NCBI RefSeq assembly: GCF_029784135.1
Contig: NC_073744.1
Coordinates: 68,059,593-68,123,592, forward strand
DNA length: 64,000 bases
Source: Toxorhynchites rutilus septentrionalis
Lineage: Eukaryota > Arthropoda > Insecta > Diptera > Culicidae
Reading direction: 5' to 3'
Shown in pieces: positions 44,601 through 54,379 of the stretch (within the stretch, counting starts at the first letter, position 1; every line of letters starts with the position of its first letter). The position numbers were made by a program, and so were the translations under genes. The notes under the pieces are model-generated. The model worked only from the letters and a program-made list of their open reading frames with translations, searched no databases and was not told where the DNA came from.

Positions 44601-45044
44601 AAAAATTTTTTTTATATCGTTTTTTATATGCAAAATCTTTTTTTTTTAATGTAAAAGGGAAATTTTATTTTTGATTTGATTCAAAGTCATAAAATACCTT
44701 TCTCATAGAAAAAAATCGAATTCATTCAGGAGGTGATAGAAGATAATACTTGATGAAAAAATCCTTTTACGCATATGTTCGAATTTCAACAATGACAGAG
44801 TTATAATTTTTTTTTGTTTGCTTCGGATTCTGTTGTCTCAAACTGGCTCTACATTAAAAAGTACGCTACAGAAGACAATTTGAAAGATGAGAAAATTTAG
44901 CATAGTTGTGAAACATCTAAATTAGTAGATTTAGAAGCGAAAAACTTCAACATTAGTAATTTTTAATGTGTTATTATTAATTTTATCCTGAAAATTCACT
45001 TGATTGTTTCTATTTTTTGAATCAAAGCTTTCTAATCGCTCTAC

Positions 45045-45500
45045 AATTTGTTCTTTTACACCAAACTTCTATCTATCTTAATTTCGCTGCTATATCGATA
45101 TAAACAATGGTGATTAGTCATTAGATGGTGCGTATCACGATAGAAGATGCCAAAGTGGAATGAAATATGATGAAAGCCACACTCTGCGACCCTGAACGAG
45201 ATGGCTCCTGTGTTATATATGGATGGTGTTACTTTATTATAGAGAAAATATATTTGAAATGGAAAATGGAATTTCAAAATTTTGTTTATTCAACTCCTTC
45301 ATTTTCCCAATTTTTCTCATCGCATGAACCTTCCTTAGGAGAAAAAATCGTTTCACATTTCAAGTCATTTTTACAAAATCGCTACCATATACAAGTTTTC
45401 ACTTACAGTTGTGCTAAAAGTTGTACAATGCATGATCGGTCACTGATATGAACTTTCACGGAGCAACCAACATTAAAGTTCCAAGTTTAAATTTTATTTA
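45045..45500 (+). repeat. Dispersed repeat family S, copy 2
   Basis: Matches 20640-21140 in order: the 'tagatggtgcgtatca' block, 'gaacgagatgg/cctc.tgt', 'gaaaatatatttgaaatggg/aaa', and 'cacggagcaaccaacattaa'. Noncoding. Confidence 0.55.
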
Positions 45501-45829
45501 TATTCCATCAAACATAAGTTCTATTCAATTCATTGAAACAACATTATTCATTCAATCCATCGAAAGATTCTTATTGGAACGAAAATAAAAAAAACACTCG
45601 TTCAGCACTCCCAACTTATTCGCCAACACGTATACAATCAGCAATGCCCACGCTAGTTACATTGAGCACTATCCATTTTTGCGCGTCGTTTGTTAAACTA
45701 TCGATCACGAGGGTATTTATATGTTTCTTCTTCTTCTTTTCCTTTGTTTACGGAGACTTTAAATTCTACGATTCATTCGTCTCCGGTTTATATGCTGATT
45801 TTCTCCCAAGTACCTTGAATTAGAATTCT

Positions 45830-46215
45830 CTGTTAGGGAATACACGTCGATGGAAACAAAAGCTCCCCCTACTTTCATGTGTTTGCAATGCCGGTTTCTC
45901 CGTATCTTCAATTTCGACCAATCAGAACGATATATTTCCGTTCGTAGATTTTTCAATTGTTTGATAGTTAACTTCATATAATGTATTATTTTATCCATTG
46001 TGATAAATTGTAATGGAGTGCTCAGATCGATTTATGCAAATATTTCGTAAATCCATCAGGAAATAACTGACCAACAATTGTAAGTACATGAGCCGCCGCA
46101 TGTGTCGTCAATTTCGACCAATCAGAAGTGGGTATTTCCGTTAGCATAGGGGTTGAGATTTTTCAATTGTTCGATAGTTAGTTTCATGACATATATCATT
46201 TTATTCAATGTAAAA
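45830..46215 (+). repeat. Repeat family R, copies 3 and 4 (fragments)
   Basis: Positions 45830-46080 carry 'aaaagctccccctactttca', 'tttttcaattgtttgatagt' and 'aatggagtg'. Positions 46093-46215 carry 'gccgcatgtgtcgtcaattt' and 'aggggttgagatttttcaat'. They match 21290-21500 and 21380-21500. Copy 4 is cut where the I-clade 3' end begins. Confidence 0.6.
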
Positions 46216-46315
46216 AAGTTGATGGCGCACGGGCACGGGCGGGATCTTGACATAGGACTGTAATTGTGTGTAGTAATTGAATTTGATTGAGTTTTTTCAT
46301 TGTTCAAAATCGTTG

Positions 46316-46552
46316 AGCGTTGCTGATTAATGGTCAGCTGCATCCCAATAGGAAGTATCCCGTGTCGGGCACACATACAGAGCATCGAAGACTGCAAAAT
46401 ACCAATATGAGAACACTTGTAATACTAACCTCGAGCCAACCGCGAGTAATCGGTTACATATTACTAACATAGTTGTAAGACAAAAATTGTCAAAATATTG
46501 GACTCCCGGCCCTGTCAGGCTAACGCCACATGTGCCTTAATAAAATATATAT
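46316..46552 (+). mobile_element. I-clade retrotransposon 3' UTR fragment
   Basis: Closely similar to 60265-60510 (plus strand) and 63228-63475 (minus strand). All three contain 'gcatcccaataggaagtatc', 'ccgtgtcgggcacac', 'aacctcgagccaaccgcgag' and an end at 'ccttaataaaa.tatata'. Only the 60.3-kb copy is attached to coding sequence, so the other two are severe 5' truncations. Confidence 0.8.
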
Positions 46553-46950
46553 ACGATGGTTTAGTAGAGGAAAAGTAGTGCAATGAGCTTTTGACCTTCG
46601 TAAAGAAATTTATGAAAAATAAGGATAACCGAAAGTTTCAAAACGAGGAGTGGATGGCATATCTAGATTTCCTGGAGGATATCACAAGACTAACGAAATT
46701 TGAGCTTGGACCTACAAGTTATACGTAGATTGGATCACAACATGAGCAACTAGATCAAAACACTCGAAAACAAACTCAGTTCAAATAATAAATGGGAAAC
46801 TTTCATTTTACCCATTTTCGGACATTGAAAATCTCTCGAGTGTTTTTCCTCGTAGATTCTGGTACTTCACAGCACATAAAAAAAACTCCAATTTGTTTCT
46901 ACCCCACTCAGTTTCGATGATGCCGCTGAAAATATACAGGTGGAACATAT

Positions 46951-47331
46951 TGGGCTTGATTCTCGAATACACTTCACGGTGGAAACGAAATAAACGGTAC
47001 ACCATTGAACTACGTTTTACGAGTTAGTGAAGTGTCGAAGATAATAATGAGTTTTCAGGCAGAATGAGCACTTTTCAAATAAAAAATCATTAATGAAAAT
47101 TAACTTCTTCGTATCAAACTGGTATACAATATGAGTGGAAAACTTTGTTTTCTTCATGTGATATAATAACCTCATACAAAAATTTCATCTGAAGATAATT
47201 TGATATTATAATGATGAGTTTTAGTGGGAAACTAATTTCGTATCCAGATGTCGACACCGTACCGTTGTCATCGCGGATATATTTCATTCCGTTTCCACCG
47301 TGAAGTGTATTCGAGAATCAGGCCCATTACA
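46951..47331. mobile_element. Foldback MITE, GGG(C/T)(C/T)TGATTCTCG ends
   Basis: The left arm 46948-47003 includes 'gattctcgaatacacttcac' and 'ggtggaaacg'. The right arm 47262-47330 is its reverse complement, including 'cgtttccaccgtgaagtg' and 'gagaatcaggcccat'. The interior is AT-rich. No coding sequence and no certain target duplication. Confidence 0.65.
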
Positions 47332-47582
47332 GTGTGATTAAGAGCTGCATGACAAATTTGAAAATCATGATCTCTTGGATTTCTACTCCAGATTTGTTCC
47401 AGAAGCTCGATGTTCAATAAAACATGTTCATCTTATTGCTTCTTCGTTTGGATCCACCTATATTTGTGAGTAATTGTTTTCGTTATGAAAGAAGTGAAAT
47501 AAAAATAATTACGTGTGTAGTGCGTGAAAATTTAGTTTTTTTCGAAGTTGCTGCTGATTTTTTTGTCTACGTATTCGGCGAT

Positions 47583-47850
47583 TTCTGAGAATTTAGTTGA
47601 CTTTTGCTTTCGGGCAGCCGCTCTTCACAGCAGCAAGTTTGAGTTTTGTTTTTTTTTTGAGCAGCGGTTGTTTTCTTCTCCTCGGTAGCAGCGGGGAGGC
47701 AGCAGTGGATGCTAGAACGAACACGACGCACCAGTTCCTTTCGTTTGCACAAACAGGCTCTTGATGGCGCCACCGTTCATCAGCGTTTTCTTGATGATCG
47801 AAGTTAGCTTCGCCACATGTATCTTGTAGCAGCGATAACATGCCCCAACC
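47583..47850 (-). pseudogene. Histone H1 fragment
   Basis: On the minus strand a frame reads YKIHVAKLTSIIKK, then TLMNGGAIKSLFVQTKGTGA and SCSF. This matches the C-terminal half of the H1 globular domain (consensus K-L-x-x-F/I-I-K-K ... L-V-Q-T-K-G-T-G-A-S-G-S-F). It stops at 47712. In another frame PAATEEKKTTAAQKKNKTQ continues like the Lys/Ala/Pro-rich H1 tail. The first part of H1 (N-terminal tail and first globular helices) is missing: a promoter-like region joins the globular domain after about 60 bp. It is broken by deletion, frameshift and stop and cannot make H1. Confidence 0.72.
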
Positions 47851-48245
47851 GGTGTAAAATTAAAACTGAGTGGGTTTCCGAGCGGGCGCCTGCTTATATA
47901 CAGATTTGTGTGGTTTAAATAGCCTGTTTTCTGAACAATATTTAAGCTATTGAAACAAGGCCAATAATAAACAACAAACATATAACGCGTAGACATTTTT
48001 ATCTTCCGAATGAAGTGAGTTATCATGTCATGTCGTTCAGTTAGTTAGGACGTATTAACCCCTTCGCGTACAACAGCGAGTCTCACTCGTGATGTACTTG
48101 CATAACATAGGGCGTTAGAACGCTTAGCAGAGCAGTGAAATCACTTGATGTGTGACGTATTAAATAATACGCGACGAAACGCTCTCGTTTTCGAAACTTT
48201 GATCTTACACCCCAGTATAGAAATTAAAGACGTCGTTCTACGTCA
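47851..48245 (-). repeat. Histone-like promoter region upstream of the H1 fragment
   Basis: Minus strand: palindrome GACGTAGAACGACGTC (48229-48244), 'cgaaaacgagagcgtttcgt', 'cgcgttatatgtttgttg', 'aacaggctatttaaa', TATA element TATATAAGC (47892-47900), then 'cccgctcggaaacccactca'. The arrangement parallels 16600-16280. A TATA box about 30 bp before a conserved start-site block, directly ahead of H1 coding sequence, identifies it as histone 5' flanking DNA. The interval 48050-48180 contains extra sequence absent from the 16-kb copy. Confidence 0.6.
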
Positions 48246-48431
48246 AAATTGGTGGTAATATAGTTGCCACTGCCAGTTAACCCCAAAAACACTGCCGCTG
48301 CCTTGTAAATGTGTGTGGTTTTTTCTCCTCTTATTGAGCGTTGTTGGTGCTAAGTGTGTTTTCGTTTGCTCACGACGAGAGTTGCGGAACAGAGTTTTCT
48401 CCGAGAGTGCAGGGAGAGAGTGAGTGTAGAG

Positions 48432-48452
48432 AGTGTAGAAAGAGTGAGTGTA
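48432..48452. repeat. Left target-site duplication of the R1-clade element
   Basis: A 21-bp sequence containing GTGTAGAAAGAGTGAGTGTA is repeated exactly at 54329-54349, on the other side of the element. It lies in a GAGTGTAGA-type simple repeat. Five bases (GAGAG) separate it from the A tail. Confidence 0.93.
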
Positions 48453-48484
<32 letters not shown>

Positions 48485-49394
48485 ATAGAGGTGAGGAACG
48501 CTCTTCCAGCCTTATCTGGGAAGGGATAACCCAGACGTCGAGTGGGGATCGCACCCACAAAAACCAAGCCCTCTACTCGTAGCCTCATTCCCCCCGGGAC
48601 CACATCTAGGCGACTACTTCAGGGGGCGGCTGTGCTCATGCACTTCACGAGTTTTCAACGCTAACTAGCGTTGATCCTTCCCTTTTTCTCTATACATCTC
48701 ATTTACGTTTCCGTTGTACTCCGCCACGCACATCCGCAGCACAGGCTTCCTTTTACCCGTCGAGACGTGTACCGATTAGGAATTGCCCTCCAACTTGACG
48801 CGCAACCCGTCACAGTCACCCTCGCGGGGTTTCTCACCTGTCGAGACGTGAACCGATTAGGAAGCGCCCTCCATCTTGACGCGCGCCCCGTCACAGCCAC
48901 CCTCGCAGGATTTCTCTTCCCAACGGAGCGCCGATTAGGCAGTGCCCTCCAACATAACGCGCACTCCGTCACAGCAACTCTCGTAGGGGTACCCACCGAT
49001 TTGATGATGCTCTCCTAGGCTCTCGCTCCGCCGAAACGACCCTCGCAATGTTCCTCTCTCAATCCACCAACAGGCATTGCCAGCATTTTCTTGACCCTGC
49101 TCTCCAGATTCCGCTTATCCGTCGAGACGTGTACCGATTAGGAATTGCCCTCCAGCTTGACGCGCAACCCGTCACAGTCACCCTCGCGGGGTTTCTCACC
49201 TGTCGAGACGTGAACCGATTAGGAAGCGCCCTCCAACTTGACGCGCGCCCCGTCACAGCCACCCTCGCAGGATTTCTCTTCCCAACGGAGCGCCGATTAG
49301 GCAGTGCCCTCCAACATAACGCGCACTCCGTCACAACGACTCTCGTGGGGTACTACACTTTGCAACAGCCCTCGCATTTGTTCCTCTTCTATGG
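48485..49394 (-). repeat. 3' UTR with two-level tandem repeats
   Basis: A unit of about 75-82 bp, marked by 'ccgattagg', 'gccctccaacttgacgcgc' and 'cgtcacag.caccctcgc', occurs three times in a row at 48757-48990. The triplet recurs, shifted by 362 bp, at 49119-49352 with about 98 percent identity by eye. The repeats create long accidental frames on both strands (for example 48671-49018 and 49048-49527), which I do not treat as genes. Confidence 0.85.
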
Positions 49395-52343
49395 TCAGGG
49401 GTTATTACTACGCTGGTCGGCCCTCCACTTCCGCTGTAGCTCGGACATGATGTGTATGATTACACTGTTCACAGCGTTCCAGGTGCCCTCGTCGCGACAC
49501 ATTTTCTCTACTATGTTCCCGGCATGAAGGGCAGGCAGCCCCTCGCGTCTTGCGGTGAACCTGGGACACACAAATACCACGTGTTCTGGTGTTTCCTCCA
49601 CATCTTCACACTCCGGACAGAGTGGCGACGTTGCGTGCCCGAACCGGTGCAAATATTGCCTGAAGCAGCCATGTCCAGACAGGAACTGTGTCAGATGAAA
49701 ATTCACCTCCCCGTGCTTCCTGTTCAGCCAGGTCGATAGTACCGGTATGAGCCCATACGTCCACCTGCCTTTCTCCGCCGTGTCCCATTCCTGCTGCCAC
49801 TTCAAGAGTGATTCTACTCTCGCTGTTTTCCGGATACCCCTGATTTCCTTTCGTCTGTAGCACTCTCTGTCTTCCGCCAGAGTGATGCCAATAGGGATCA
49901 TGCTGGCGATAACGCAGACTGCCTCCAACGAGATCGTCCTATACGCGCTCGCAACTCTCATCGCCATGAGCCGAAACGTACGGTCCAGTTTTCTACGATT
50001 CCGGTGGGTTTCGAGAGCCGCCGACCAGGCTGGTGCTCCGTACCGCAGTATGGACGAGGATACAGCAGCCAGGAGACGCCTTTTGCTACTGCAAGGTCCT
50101 GCGTTATTCGGCATTATTCTCGCTATCGCGCTAATGGACTTCTCTGCTTTCTCGCAGACGTAGTCGACGTGGTTGTTGAAATTCAGCCGGTCGTCGATCA
50201 TAACTCCCAAGTATTTCAACCTACGCTTAGAAGTTATCACGTGTTCCCCGACTGTGATTTCCGCTCGCTGCACGGCTTTGCAGTTACTCACCAACAATAC
50301 TTCCGTTTTATTATGAGCAATCTGCAGTTTCGCTGCTTGCATCCAGTTCTCTACTGAGACGATGGACTCGATTGCAAGCATCTTCACCTCTTCGAGTGTC
50401 TCGCCTGCCACTGTGAGAGCGATATCATCCGCGAAGCCCACGATCTCCACGCCTTTGGGAAGCTTCAGATTCAGTACTCCGTTATACATTACGTTCCAGA
50501 GCGTTGGGCCCAGGATAGAGCCTTGTGGTACTCCGGCCGTTATATTCAACGTTGTCTGCCCCGTGCTCGTCTCGTAGACTAGGACGCGGTTCTGGAAGTA
50601 GCTTCCTAGAATTCTGCACAGGTACCCAGGAACCTTCATACGGTGTAGGGACTCGGAAATGGCTTCCCAGCTAGCGCTGTTGAAAGCATTCCTCACGTCG
50701 ATCGTTACTATAGCACAATGTCGGTCGCCCCTCCGCTTTTGCTGTGACGCCTTCTCTGCCTTTTCAACCACTGTCCGGATAGCATCAACGGTGGACCTAC
50801 CTTTCCGGAATCCAAACTGCATCTTTGACAGACCATGGTCACTCTCCGTACATTTCGTCAGTCTGTTGAGGATAATCCTTTCCAAGAGTTTCCCAAGAGT
50901 ATCCAGCAGGCATATAGGCCTATAGGATGTTGGTACCCCCGGGGGCTTTCCTGGTTTTGGCAGCAACACTAACTTTTGGATCTTCCATTTCTTAGGAAAG
51001 TGACCATCATCCAAGCATTTCTGTAGCACTATCCTGAAAATGTCCGGGAACGCCTGAATCGCCGTTTTCAAGGCCGCGTTGGGGATTCCGTCGGGGCCGG
51101 GCGCTTTGTTTACCTGCAGTCTCTTCGCCACTGCTACCAGTTCTTCACTGGAAACTTGAGAACGTTCGGTAGCTATTTCGGCGTACGGTGTCGGTGGCCA
51201 TATCGTAGGATCATGCATCGGAAATAAACCCTCCACAATGACCTTCAGCTTCTCGGGACACGATTCGACGGGCGTCACAGGTCCTCTGATCTTCGCCATC
51301 ACGACTCGATACGCGTTGCCCCATGGGTTGGCATCTGCATCTCGGCACAGCTCCTTGAAACAGTTCGCTTTGCTCAGTGTAATTCCCCGTTTCAAGGCGG
51401 CTCTAGCTGCTCGGTACACCGTATTTCGTTCCTCTCTATCAGCGCTATTTCGTGCTCTCTGAACGCGTCTTCTGGCTTGAAGACAGCTAGCGCGAAGGTT
51501 GCGAAGAGAGTCGTTCCACCAGTAAGCTGGGCGTCTTCCATTTTTTGGTACAACTTTCCTCGGCATGGTAGTGTCGCATGCTCTCACCAGTAGATCTGTC
51601 AACTTTTCTGCGTTCCAATCTGAAGCTCCGCCAGCTAGACGAAGTGCTTCGACGAAAAGGTCATTGTCGAAAGCATTCGTCTTCCACTTCCGCTCACCGC
51701 TTGTTGTCCTCCGAACTAGCACGTGGTTTCGTTGACCGATTCTGTACCGGATCGCCTGGTGATCACTGTGCGTATACGACTCGCACACTTTCCACTCCGT
51801 ACTCGCCAACAGCGACGGACTGCAAAAAGTAACGTCGATGATGGATTCGCGCCCATCTTTCCGGAAAGTGCTAGTGGTACCTTCGTTTAGTAACGTTACT
51901 TCCAGCTTTGCTAGAGCTTCCAGTAGACTGTACCCTCTGATGTTGGTGCATCTACTTCCCCACTCCACCGCCCACGCGTTGAAGTCGCCTCCAATGACGA
52001 TCGGTGTTCTACCGATTAGTTCCTCGGTCATTGCGTCTAGCATCTGGTGGAATTGCTCAGTTGTCCATCTCGGGGGTGCGTAGCAACTACACATGAAGAT
52101 TCCATTAATTTTGGCGATTACGAAACCTTCATGTGAACCTCCAACCACTTCCTGGATAGGATATCTGCCCATCACCTGTATTGCAACAATCCCTAAGCTA
52201 TCCGTCGCCCAGCTGCCATTATCACGGGGTACTCGGTACGGCTCCGCTATGATTGCAACGTCGCATTTTGTCTCTGTTGTCGACTGCCACAACAGTTGCT
52301 GAGCTGTGTTGCAATGGTTCAGATTGATCTGAATTATCTCCGT
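49395..52343 (-). CDS. R1-clade ORF2: endonuclease-reverse transcriptase
   Basis: 982 residues if translation starts at the ACG overlapping the ORF1 stop (52341-52343). Endonuclease (about 1-220): IIQINLNHCNTAQQLLWQ, AEPYR, GGDFNAW (about 117-123), SIIDVTF and the SDH motif (about 193-195). RT: NKAPGPDGIP (about 412-421), SYRPICLLDTLGKLLERII, IDVRNAFNSASW with the first catalytic Asp, AGVPQGSILGPTLW, and FADD (about 637-640). A CPEC...H...C zinc-binding motif lies near 909-926. No RNase H. No frameshift or internal stop. There is no ATG in the expected place: the frame opens after a stop overlapping ORF1, and the first conserved residues precede any Met. In the silkworm R1-clade relative SART1, ORF2 starts at a UAAUG stop-start overlap; here the sequence is TAACG. 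Function: nicks target DNA and primes reverse transcription. Confidence 0.93.
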   Translation of the reverse strand, partial: TEIIQINLNHCNTAQQLLWQSTTETKCDVAIIAEPYRVPRDNGSWATDSLGIVAIQVMGRYPIQEVVGGSHEGFVIAKINGIFMCSCYAPPRWTTEQFHQMLDAMTEELIGRTPIVIGGDFNAWAVEWGSRCTNIRGYSLLEALAKLEVTLLNEGTTSTFRKDGRESIIDVTFCSPSLLASTEWKVCESYTHSDHQAIRYRIGQRNHVLVRRTTSGERKWKTNAFDNDLFVEALRLAGGASDWNAEKLTDLLVRACDTTMPRKVVPKNGRRPAYWWNDSLRNLRASCLQARRRVQRARNSADREERNTVYRAARAALKRGITLSKANCFKELCRDADANPWGNAYRVVMAKIRGPVTPVESCPEKLKVIVEGLFPMHDPTIWPPTPYAEIATERSQVSSEELVAVAKRLQVNKAPGPDGIPNAALKTAIQAFPDIFRIVLQKCLDDGHFPKKWKIQKLVLLPKPGKPPGVPTSYRPICLLDTLGKLLERIILNRLTKCTESDHGLSKMQFGFRKGRSTVDAIRTVVEKAEKASQQKRRGDRHCAIVTIDVRNAFNSASWEAISESLHRMKVPGYLCRILGSYFQNRVLVYETSTGQTTLNITAGVPQGSILGPTLWNVMYNGVLNLKLPKGVEIVGFADDIALTVAGETLEEVKMLAIESIVSVENWMQAAKLQIAHNKTEVLLVSNCKAVQRAEITVGEHVITSKRRLKYLGVMIDDRLNFNNHVDYVCEKAEKSISAIARIMPNNAGPCSSKRRLLAAVSSSILRYGAPAWSAALETHRNRRKLDRTFRLMAMRVASAYRTISLEAVCVIASMIPIGITLAEDRECYRRKEIRGIRKTARVESLLKWQQEWDTAEKGRWTYGLIPVLSTWLNRKHGEVNFHLTQFLSGHGCFRQYLHRFGHATSPLCPECEDVEETPEHVVFVCPRFTARREGLPALHAGNIVEKMCRDEGTWNAVNSVIIHIMSELQRKWRADQRSNNP

Positions 52344-53734
52344 TACTGCGATTCTGCTAACGCCTTCTTATACGAGGGACACTTGAAGCTTCCTGTCGCA
52401 TGGTCGCTGCCGTTCTCTGGTTTGCAGAGCAAGCATTTCGGTTGCTTCGTGCAGTCTCTCGCAACATGCCCTTTCTCACCGCATCTCCTGCACAGTTCAG
52501 ACCTGTCGGGGCCTGTGCAGCTTCTTGCCTGATGTCCAAAGCCCATGCACTGGAAGCATCTCTCCATCCACTTGGCCACCCGGGGCACCATCTTCAGCGA
52601 GCAAACCGACCAGCCAACTTTTATTTCGGTCGTTTCTACCATCTTATTGGCTGCGACTGTTGAGAGCCGTATCGACGCCGTCTGCGTGCCACCATACACC
52701 TTCCTCATACGGATCGTCATTGGTGTATTGTCCAGCTTACACTGTTCTATTAACTCGCGCCTTAACTCCTCGTCTGTCGTGATTTCGTCGAGATTTCTGC
52801 ATTCGACCACTGATTCCTGGGATAGAGCCCTCACCTTCGCCTCCTCACCGAGCGACTTCGCAACCAGTTCCTTGAAGGCTGAACTTTTGACCGCCGGATC
52901 CCTCTTGAGCTCGAAGAGCATCTCTCCTTTTTGGGTGCGCCTGGTTTTCACCACATTCTCTCCCAGTTCTTTCAACTCCGGATCGTCTCTCACTTTCCGC
53001 AGGAGTGATGCGTAAGTCACTCCTTCCTTCACCTCGACGATCAGAGCATCTCCCTTACTTCGCTCGCGTCTGGGCCTGGTTTTTTTTGTCTCCTGCACAC
53101 CTTTCTTCTTTTCTTCTTTCTTCTTCCGTTTCTCCGTCTGTTTTTCGACAGTTCGCCATCCACTGCCTTCACCTTCCTTTTTGTTTTCCAGGTTGTCATT
53201 TTTAACCTTCTTCAGGTCTTCTTCATCCCCTGGGGTATCCCTCTTCCTTTTGTCCGATCGTGGGTTTCGTGGCGTCTTAGGCGTCTCCTGTATCTCGACG
53301 GACATCTTCTCCCTTGCTTCAGCGAGTGCTTTTTCAACAACCTCTGCTCGCGTGATCATCTCCTTCTGTTCGCGGTCAGCAGCCGTAACGGCGGATTTGA
53401 TGCTTGTGACTAAATGTTTGATCTTAGTATGGACATTGTTTTTGTCCTTAATGAACTCGTAGAGCTCGTTCACTTTTTTCTTGACCTCCATCAAGCTTGA
53501 CCTCCCGACCTGCAGCCCTTCTAAAGAAGTGGTGGTGTTGGCTTTATGCACTTGTATCAGGCTAGTCTCTCCTTGTTGTGGATGCTGTTGGTGTCCTATA
53601 GGATTCGCTATGGTTGTCTGGTTGCGAATTGGTGATCTCTGGAGCTTACCGCTCCTTGCGAACACGCTCGCCTCTCCCGTTGGTGTGTCTTCATTACCGT
53701 CGTTTCGTCTGTTGAATTGTTCGATGATATTCAT
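52343..53734 (-). CDS. R1-clade ORF1: gag-like nucleic acid-binding protein
   Basis: 463 residues starting at a true ATG (53732-53734). N-terminal half is charged and Lys/Glu-rich (for example RKKKEEKKKGVQETKKTRPR), likely disordered or coiled. A central domain follows (VKEGVTYASLLRKVRDDPE ... STVAANKMVETTEIKVGW). The C-terminus has three zinc knuckles: CFQCMGFGHQARSC, CRRCGEKGHVARDC and CLLCKPENGSDH...C. The final codons (KALAESQ) stop at TAA 52343-52345, sharing one base with the putative ORF2 start. ORF1 proteins of this clade bind element RNA and help form the ribonucleoprotein. The frame is intact; no anomalies seen. Confidence 0.92.
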   Translation of the reverse strand: MNIIEQFNRRNDGNEDTPTGEASVFARSGKLQRSPIRNQTTIANPIGHQQHPQQGETSLIQVHKANTTTSLEGLQVGRSSLMEVKKKVNELYEFIKDKNNVHTKIKHLVTSIKSAVTAADREQKEMITRAEVVEKALAEAREKMSVEIQETPKTPRNPRSDKRKRDTPGDEEDLKKVKNDNLENKKEGEGSGWRTVEKQTEKRKKKEEKKKGVQETKKTRPRRERSKGDALIVEVKEGVTYASLLRKVRDDPELKELGENVVKTRRTQKGEMLFELKRDPAVKSSAFKELVAKSLGEEAKVRALSQESVVECRNLDEITTDEELRRELIEQCKLDNTPMTIRMRKVYGGTQTASIRLSTVAANKMVETTEIKVGWSVCSLKMVPRVAKWMERCFQCMGFGHQARSCTGPDRSELCRRCGEKGHVARDCTKQPKCLLCKPENGSDHATGSFKCPSYKKALAESQ

Positions 53735-54328
53735 GTCTGTTGGGTCCCAACTTCGGGCCGCTATCTCCGCTCGTTGTACATAGTCGCTATCAGTGATCCC
53801 ATGGTTGTCTATGCAAGCAGTGAGGCCATGCAGGGGTTGACACGGTCCTTCATAGGGACCGTGTTCAGAGCCAGATCAGCGCAAGTCAGGAATGTAACAT
53901 CTGACGCCTAGTACCTAGTGCCTGAGCCTAGACGAGCATTGAACGTACCCGAAGACTTGCCAAGTTATTACCGGGACGGGGGCAATCGCACTATTAGCCT
54001 ACACGCCGTTTCAGGAAGGTGTCACCCTTCCTTACTCAGGGAACAGGATAGCACGACTGTCAGCCTTTAGCGTCGTGTTGAAATCGTTTCCGTATCGTGT
54101 CCGTTTTCTATGTCGTAACCAGTATGTCGTAATCAGGATCTTACTGGCGTCAATCCTGATGTGCTTGGCACTCCTTTCGTGGCTCCTGTACACGGTATTT
54201 CCCCCGTGCAATCTCCAATAGGCTTTACCGCGCCCTTACTCGCGTTGTCACCCGATTAGTCGCCTCATACGACAGGGACAGGGACCAAGACCCGAAGTGC
54301 TATTCTAGGCCGGCAACTCCACGGCTCA
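53735..54328 (-). promoter_or_regulatory. 5' UTR / probable internal promoter of the R1-clade element
   Basis: The 594 bp between the target duplication and ORF1. On the minus strand it begins TGAGCCGTGGAGTTGCCGGC. Full-length non-LTR elements usually carry an internal promoter here. No specific motif could be confirmed. Confidence 0.5.
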
Positions 54329-54349
54329 AGTGTAGAAAGAGTGAGTGTA
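54329..54349. repeat. Right target-site duplication of the R1-clade element
   Basis: Exact copy of 48432-48452. It marks the 5' end of the element at 54328. Confidence 0.93.
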
Positions 54350-54379
54350 CCACCTCCTATTTCGGATGCTGTCTTCTTT

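Larger units (their letters stand above)
48458..54328 (-). mobile_element. Full-length R1-clade non-LTR retrotransposon
   Basis: About 5.9 kb, minus strand. Order: 5' UTR (54328-53735), ORF1 gag-like protein, ORF2 endonuclease-RT, a 3' UTR with internal repeats, and a 27-nt poly(A) tail (the T run at 48458-48484). Exact 21-bp target duplications flank it and both ORFs are open, so the insertion is recent. No RNase H domain, three CCHC knuckles in ORF1, an APE-type endonuclease and a C-terminal CCHC in ORF2 together define the R1 clade. It lies in a GAGTGTA-type microsatellite rather than in 28S rDNA; some R1-clade lineages target simple repeats. Confidence 0.93.

Noticed and set aside
48671..49527. 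Plus-strand frames of 115 and 159 codons with repeated peptide blocks
   Set aside because: They are translations of the tandem repeats in the 3' UTR of the minus-strand R1-clade element; opposite frames are open too.
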